From Nocardia rhamnosiphila NBRC 108938 (GTDB lineage: Bacteria > Actinomycetota > Actinomycetes > Mycobacteriales > Mycobacteriaceae), in contig NZ_JOAJ01000009.1 of the NCBI RefSeq assembly GCF_000720425.1, positions 434,001 through 498,000 of the forward strand: a stretch of 64,000 bases of DNA, written 5' to 3'. Below are positions 60,879 through 64,000 of the stretch, piece after piece. The translations under genes were made by a program, and so were the position numbers. Numbering within the stretch: the stretch's first letter is position 1; each line of letters opens with the position of its first letter. Below the pieces are notes generated by a model, which saw only the letters and a program-made list of their open reading frames with translations, was not told the origin of the DNA and made no database searches.

Positions 60879-62867
60879 TCAGTGCTCGCGGGTACCGGCG
60901 GCCGGAGCCGGGGAGTCGGCGGTATCCGGATAGGCCCAGGGGTCGTCGATCGCCGTCCCGGCCGGTCGCGATGCTCCGACGACCGGGGTGGAGAACACGG
61001 CGATAAATGTGACCGGGTCGGCCGCGGTGAGTTCGATGAGATGGGCTGCCGATGCCGAGATCCGGGCGAATCGGCGCGCCAGCCGCCCCGCGTCGAGTGC
61101 CGGATCCTGATCCGAAAGCGAGTTCTCGCCCCCCGCGTGCGGTGCGGTGGCCGCCGAAACCGTTGCGATATCACCGGATACGGCGGCATCGACCACGGTG
61201 TCCTCGAAAACCTGTGCCGCATGGATCACTCCGCGAATGGTGCAGCCGGTCTCCCGGATATCGCGCAGGGCGTTGTCCAGGTCGTGGCGGTCGGCGGTAT
61301 CGCAGCGCACCACCACGATTCGCTCTTCGAACCCCTCCAGCAGCGGCGGAACCGGCCGTGGTGAACGTGTCGGTACCACCACGTCCCGAGCTCCCGCGGC
61401 GAGCAGACGGCGCACCATCACCGAACCGAGGGCGCCCAGACCGCCACTGACGACATAGGTTCCGGCCCGATCGATCACCATCGGCGGATCGAGGGCGACT
61501 CGCCCGGCCATGAAGCGGATAGCCCTATTGGCATCGACCACCCGCGTCCATGCGATGATATCTGTGGGTGGGGGGTCATCGGCGAGCCGTATCGATGCCA
61601 GCGTTCCGGCACCCGTGACCTCCGCCCGCAAATCCTCCCCGTTCGATCGCCGGTCGGCGTCGGCCGCGGCCGATCGCGGTGATCGGTCCGATCTCGTAGT
61701 CGTATCACGGTCGTCGAAAGATATTGCCGGGAAACCTGTTCCGACTCCGAGCGGCCCCACCCGCCGCGCGGACGGTGCGATCGGCGAGGTGCCGTCTCTT
61801 GGATCCGGTTGTCCCTCGATACCGTCGCGGTCGTCCACCGGCCCGGCCGTTGTCGCCGCCGCGCCCAGCGCTCGTGCCGCGTGGAACTGGGCGAGACAGG
61901 TGAGGAAGGCGGTGCCCTCGTCCGTGCTGTCCGCGGCGCCGTAGGTGGTGTGCGCGAACCGCGGTATGGCCCGGACGGCCGCCGCGAGCAGGGGTTCGGG
62001 CCCGACCTCCAGGATCATTGCCATCCCGTCGCCGGCTGCCCGCCGCAGCGCCGCGTCGAGTTCGACTCGGCCGGTGAGGTTTTCGGCCCAGTACCGGGCG
62101 GGCATATCGGCCGCGTCGACGACGGTGCCCGCGTACGTGCTGGAATAGAGCGGTAGGTGCGGGACCGTCGGGCGGATCGGGCCGAGGTCGTCGAGGAACC
62201 GCGGTATCGCCGCGGTCATGGCCGGGGTGTGTGCGGGATGATCCCAGGGGGTTCCGGCGGTGGCGATACCGCGGCGTTCGGCGCGGCGCACCACCACGTC
62301 CACATAGCGAGAAGCGCCGGTGACCAGTACCGACCGCGGCCCGTTGACCGCGGCGACGGAGACCTTCCCCTCCAGTGGTTGCACCAGGCGGATCACCTCG
62401 GACTCCGAAGTCAGCAGTTCGGCCGTCGCGCTCGAACCCGCCAGCCGGCCCGCCGCGCGAGCACGCGCCACCACCACTTTCGCGGCGTCGGCCAGCGGCA
62501 GCGCCCCGGCGGTCACCGCCGCGGCGATCTCGCCGGGGCCGTGACCGACCGTGCCATCCGGTCGCACACCCCACGCGGTCAGCAGTTCGGCGAGTGCGAC
62601 CTGGTACACGAACAGGGCTGGTTGAACGAACTCCGGATGCGGCGTCGGCTCAACGGTATTCGGGCCGGCATCGGAACCGCCGGGCGGGCGGAAGCCGTAG
62701 CGGGGAGTCCAGACCCGGGGACCGCCGGCGGCGGCGACCGCGTCACCGGCCGCGGTGACCGCATCCGCGAAAACCGGATAGCGGCCGGCCAGCATGCGGC
62801 CCATCCGCTCGTGCTCCCCGCCTTCGCCCGGGAACAGGAAGAGCACTCCCTGAGGAGAACCGATCAT
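60879..62867 (-). CDS. Degenerate polyketide-synthase-like protein (AT and partial KR)
   Basis: The 662-residue protein has an acyltransferase domain (about 8-310) starting LFPGEGGEHERMGR, with FVQPALFVYQVALAELLTAW and AVNGPRSVLVTG as in type I PKS. The nucleophile motif reads GHGPGE (108-113) instead of GHSxGE, so G110 replaces Ser; the second catalytic His region is DHPAHTPAM. A low-complexity linker follows, then a ketoreductase-like domain with VSGGLGALGSVM (about 475-486), VIHAAQVFEDT and FST, which stops before the catalytic Tyr/Asn. No KS or ACP domain is present. It looks like a remnant or a protein with a non-catalytic role. Confidence 0.8.
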   Translation of the reverse strand: MIGSPQGVLFLFPGEGGEHERMGRMLAGRYPVFADAVTAAGDAVAAAGGPRVWTPRYGFRPPGGSDAGPNTVEPTPHPEFVQPALFVYQVALAELLTAWGVRPDGTVGHGPGEIAAAVTAGALPLADAAKVVVARARAAGRLAGSSATAELLTSESEVIRLVQPLEGKVSVAAVNGPRSVLVTGASRYVDVVVRRAERRGIATAGTPWDHPAHTPAMTAAIPRFLDDLGPIRPTVPHLPLYSSTYAGTVVDAADMPARYWAENLTGRVELDAALRRAAGDGMAMILEVGPEPLLAAAVRAIPRFAHTTYGAADSTDEGTAFLTCLAQFHAARALGAAATTAGPVDDRDGIEGQPDPRDGTSPIAPSARRVGPLGVGTGFPAISFDDRDTTTRSDRSPRSAAADADRRSNGEDLRAEVTGAGTLASIRLADDPPPTDIIAWTRVVDANRAIRFMAGRVALDPPMVIDRAGTYVVSGGLGALGSVMVRRLLAAGARDVVVPTRSPRPVPPLLEGFEERIVVVRCDTADRHDLDNALRDIRETGCTIRGVIHAAQVFEDTVVDAAVSGDIATVSAATAPHAGGENSLSDQDPALDAGRLARRFARISASAAHLIELTAADPVTFIAVFSTPVVGASRPAGTAIDDPWAYPDTADSPAPAAGTREH

Positions 62868-63222
62868 CGTAGTGACACTGTGGAAAGCCGGACTGCCTGG
62901 CGGCCGTGGCGAGCGGATGGCCTCACGACTCGATTATGCCGGAGAAATCCGGGTATTCGGTTTTCCGAATCTGTTGGCGCCGTGCGCCTTCCACCATCAA
63001 CGGTCTGGACCGATCGGCCGAAGGGCCGTCTGCGCGGCGGCCGCGATCACCGCGGTCGCCGAAACCGGACCACGCAGAGCAAGGCGGGACGGTGTAGGCC
63101 GAGATCGAGGCGCGCGCCGACACGGCGCCGCCTCGGTACGCGGCATCCAGCCGCCGGCAGATCGCGGGGGCCGCCCCCCGCTGTCTCTACTGGTTCGCGG
63201 GCCTGGCCGGTACCGTTGCCGT
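62868..63222. other. Divergent intergenic region, no gene seen
   Basis: This gap separates the start of the PKS-like gene from the divergent MBL-fold gene. The AT-richer part near 62930-62970 could hold a promoter for either gene. The short open frames in it lack ribosome binding sites and recognisable protein. Confidence 0.4.
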
Positions 63223-64000
63223 GTGGCCGATTCCGTGGACGGACGAACCCCCACTCTCCCGACGCTGCTGCGCTGCTGTGCGGCGCTGGCCGCCACCCCG
63301 GCGCGGCTGCTGCGGCCGCGGCGGGCCGATCCCGATTTCCTGGCGCGGCTGGAGTCCGCCCCGTTGCCGGCGGCCCGGGCGAGTGTGGAGTTGACCGTGC
63401 TCGTGCAGGGCCGGATGTCGGCGCCGACGACAATTGTCGCGGAGGGCGTGCGCAGTCTCGGGCATCTGCCCATGGCGATGGGCGCCTATATCATCGAGCA
63501 TCCGTCGGCGCGGTTCATCGTGGACCCGGCACTGTGCGCTCATGTGCACCGGCGGGTGCTGCCGAAGCTGCCCTTCCCGATTCCGTCGCTGGTGGCGCCG
63601 GACCAACCGGTCCTCGGGCTGGCGGACGCGCTGGCCGCCCGTGATCTCGACCCCGCCGCCGTCGACTTCGTGTTGCCCACCCACCTGCACTGGGACCATA
63701 TTTCCGGGGTGCTCGAACTGCCCGAGTCGGTGCCGGTGCGGTTGCCGGCCGCGGAACTGGGCTGGGCGCTGCGGGGTCCGCACGCACCGACCGGGGTGGT
63801 GCGGGCGCCACTGGAGGGACGGCCGCTGGAACCGCTGGAGCTCGACGGTCCGCCGGTGCTCACCTTCGCGCGCAGCCTTGATCTGTTCGGGGACGGTTCG
63901 GTACTACTCGTGGACCTGGCCGGGCACACCCCGGGCAGTATCGGCGTACTACTGGCCACGAATGACGGGCGCCGGGTGCTGCTCGCCGGTGACTCGGTGT
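63223..64000 (+). CDS. MBL-fold metallo-hydrolase (partial, runs off the window)
   Basis: From GTG 63223 an uninterrupted frame continues to the window end (259 codons so far). It contains the metallo-beta-lactamase-fold zinc motif THLHWDH, a second metal region VDLAGHTPGSIGVLL and an end with LLAGDSV, the expected Asp-containing motif. A hydrophobic/basic N-terminus (LLRCCAALAATPARLLRPRR) precedes the domain. The fold occurs in lactonases, glyoxalase II-like enzymes and others, so the substrate is open. GTG 63221 in another frame is not used. Confidence 0.85.
   Translation, partial: MADSVDGRTPTLPTLLRCCAALAATPARLLRPRRADPDFLARLESAPLPAARASVELTVLVQGRMSAPTTIVAEGVRSLGHLPMAMGAYIIEHPSARFIVDPALCAHVHRRVLPKLPFPIPSLVAPDQPVLGLADALAARDLDPAAVDFVLPTHLHWDHISGVLELPESVPVRLPAAELGWALRGPHAPTGVVRAPLEGRPLEPLELDGPPVLTFARSLDLFGDGSVLLVDLAGHTPGSIGVLLATNDGRRVLLAGDSV

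Noticed and set aside
62157..63644. Long plus-strand frame opposite the PKS-like gene and into the MBL gene
   Set aside because: Frame antisense to the PKS-like gene and out of frame with the MBL-fold gene, whose zinc motif is in another frame.

Overview
The window looks like chromosomal DNA of a mycolic-acid actinomycete, most likely Nocardia or a close relative. It is very GC-rich, uses many GTG starts, and carries a complete yrbE-mce operon, a SigK/RskA pair, mycobacterial-type Sdh1, Zmp1-like M13 peptidase, L,D-transpeptidase and DinB2 genes. The genus is inferred from gene content, not from a marker gene. I saw no rRNA, tRNA, CRISPR array, insertion sequence or prophage.

Layout. 0.3-4.4 kb: tRNA nucleotidyltransferase, a DUF2993 protein and an exported DUF4185 protein. 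4.4-8.7 kb (minus strand): NUDIX gene, MFS transporter and pxpA-pxpB-pxpC (5-oxoprolinase). 8.9-15.8 kb: pirin, DUF4190 protein, M13 metallopeptidase, L,D-transpeptidase, an LppU-like lipoprotein and an S1 protease. 16.4-26.9 kb: one long operon, yrbEA-yrbEB-mceA-F followed by two Mce-associated membrane proteins; it encodes an ABC-type lipid importer and ends in a hairpin. 27-38.2 kb: RNase HI, SRPBCC, a DinB-like metal-binding protein, a MerR regulator with its divergent NAD(P)H oxidoreductase, RsgA, GNAT, DUF445, a cyclase/ThDP-enzyme pair and a serine hydrolase. 38.4-45.2 kb: lon, then a Fas1 (MPT83-like) lipoprotein, sigK, rskA and a membrane molybdopterin oxidoreductase. 45.2-53.6 kb: ABC exporter, DinB2-type polymerase, a FAD/Fe-S dehydrogenase, an AlkA-type glycosylase and several very small genes. 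53.6-57.2 kb: succinate dehydrogenase (sdhC-sdhA-sdhB, minus strand). 57.4-64 kb: a small helical protein, an AAA ATPase, an NlpC/P60 hydrolase, an S4 RNA-binding protein, a degenerate polyketide-synthase-like protein and a metallo-beta-lactamase-fold gene cut by the window end.

Main discoveries. (1) The sigK locus has three sites of the form CCATCC-N15-nCGAAy, one each before the Fas1 gene, sigK-rskA and the molybdopterin oxidoreductase, which suggests a compact self-regulated SigK regulon. (2) A nested palindromic intergenic element occurs three times (one copy deleted, one inverted); arm substitutions between copies are compensated, so the hairpin itself appears conserved. (3) A HAIR-like HspR operator precedes lon. 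(4) The polyketide-like protein has lost its acyltransferase serine and the end of its ketoreductase. (5) The DinB2-type polymerase has Gln where most Pol IV enzymes have the aromatic steric gate. (6) A small gene (34 aa) and two short upstream ORFs have strong ribosome binding sites.

Start sites were chosen from ribosome binding sites, operon overlaps and protein N-termini. Function calls rest on motifs and family resemblance read by eye, without database searches.
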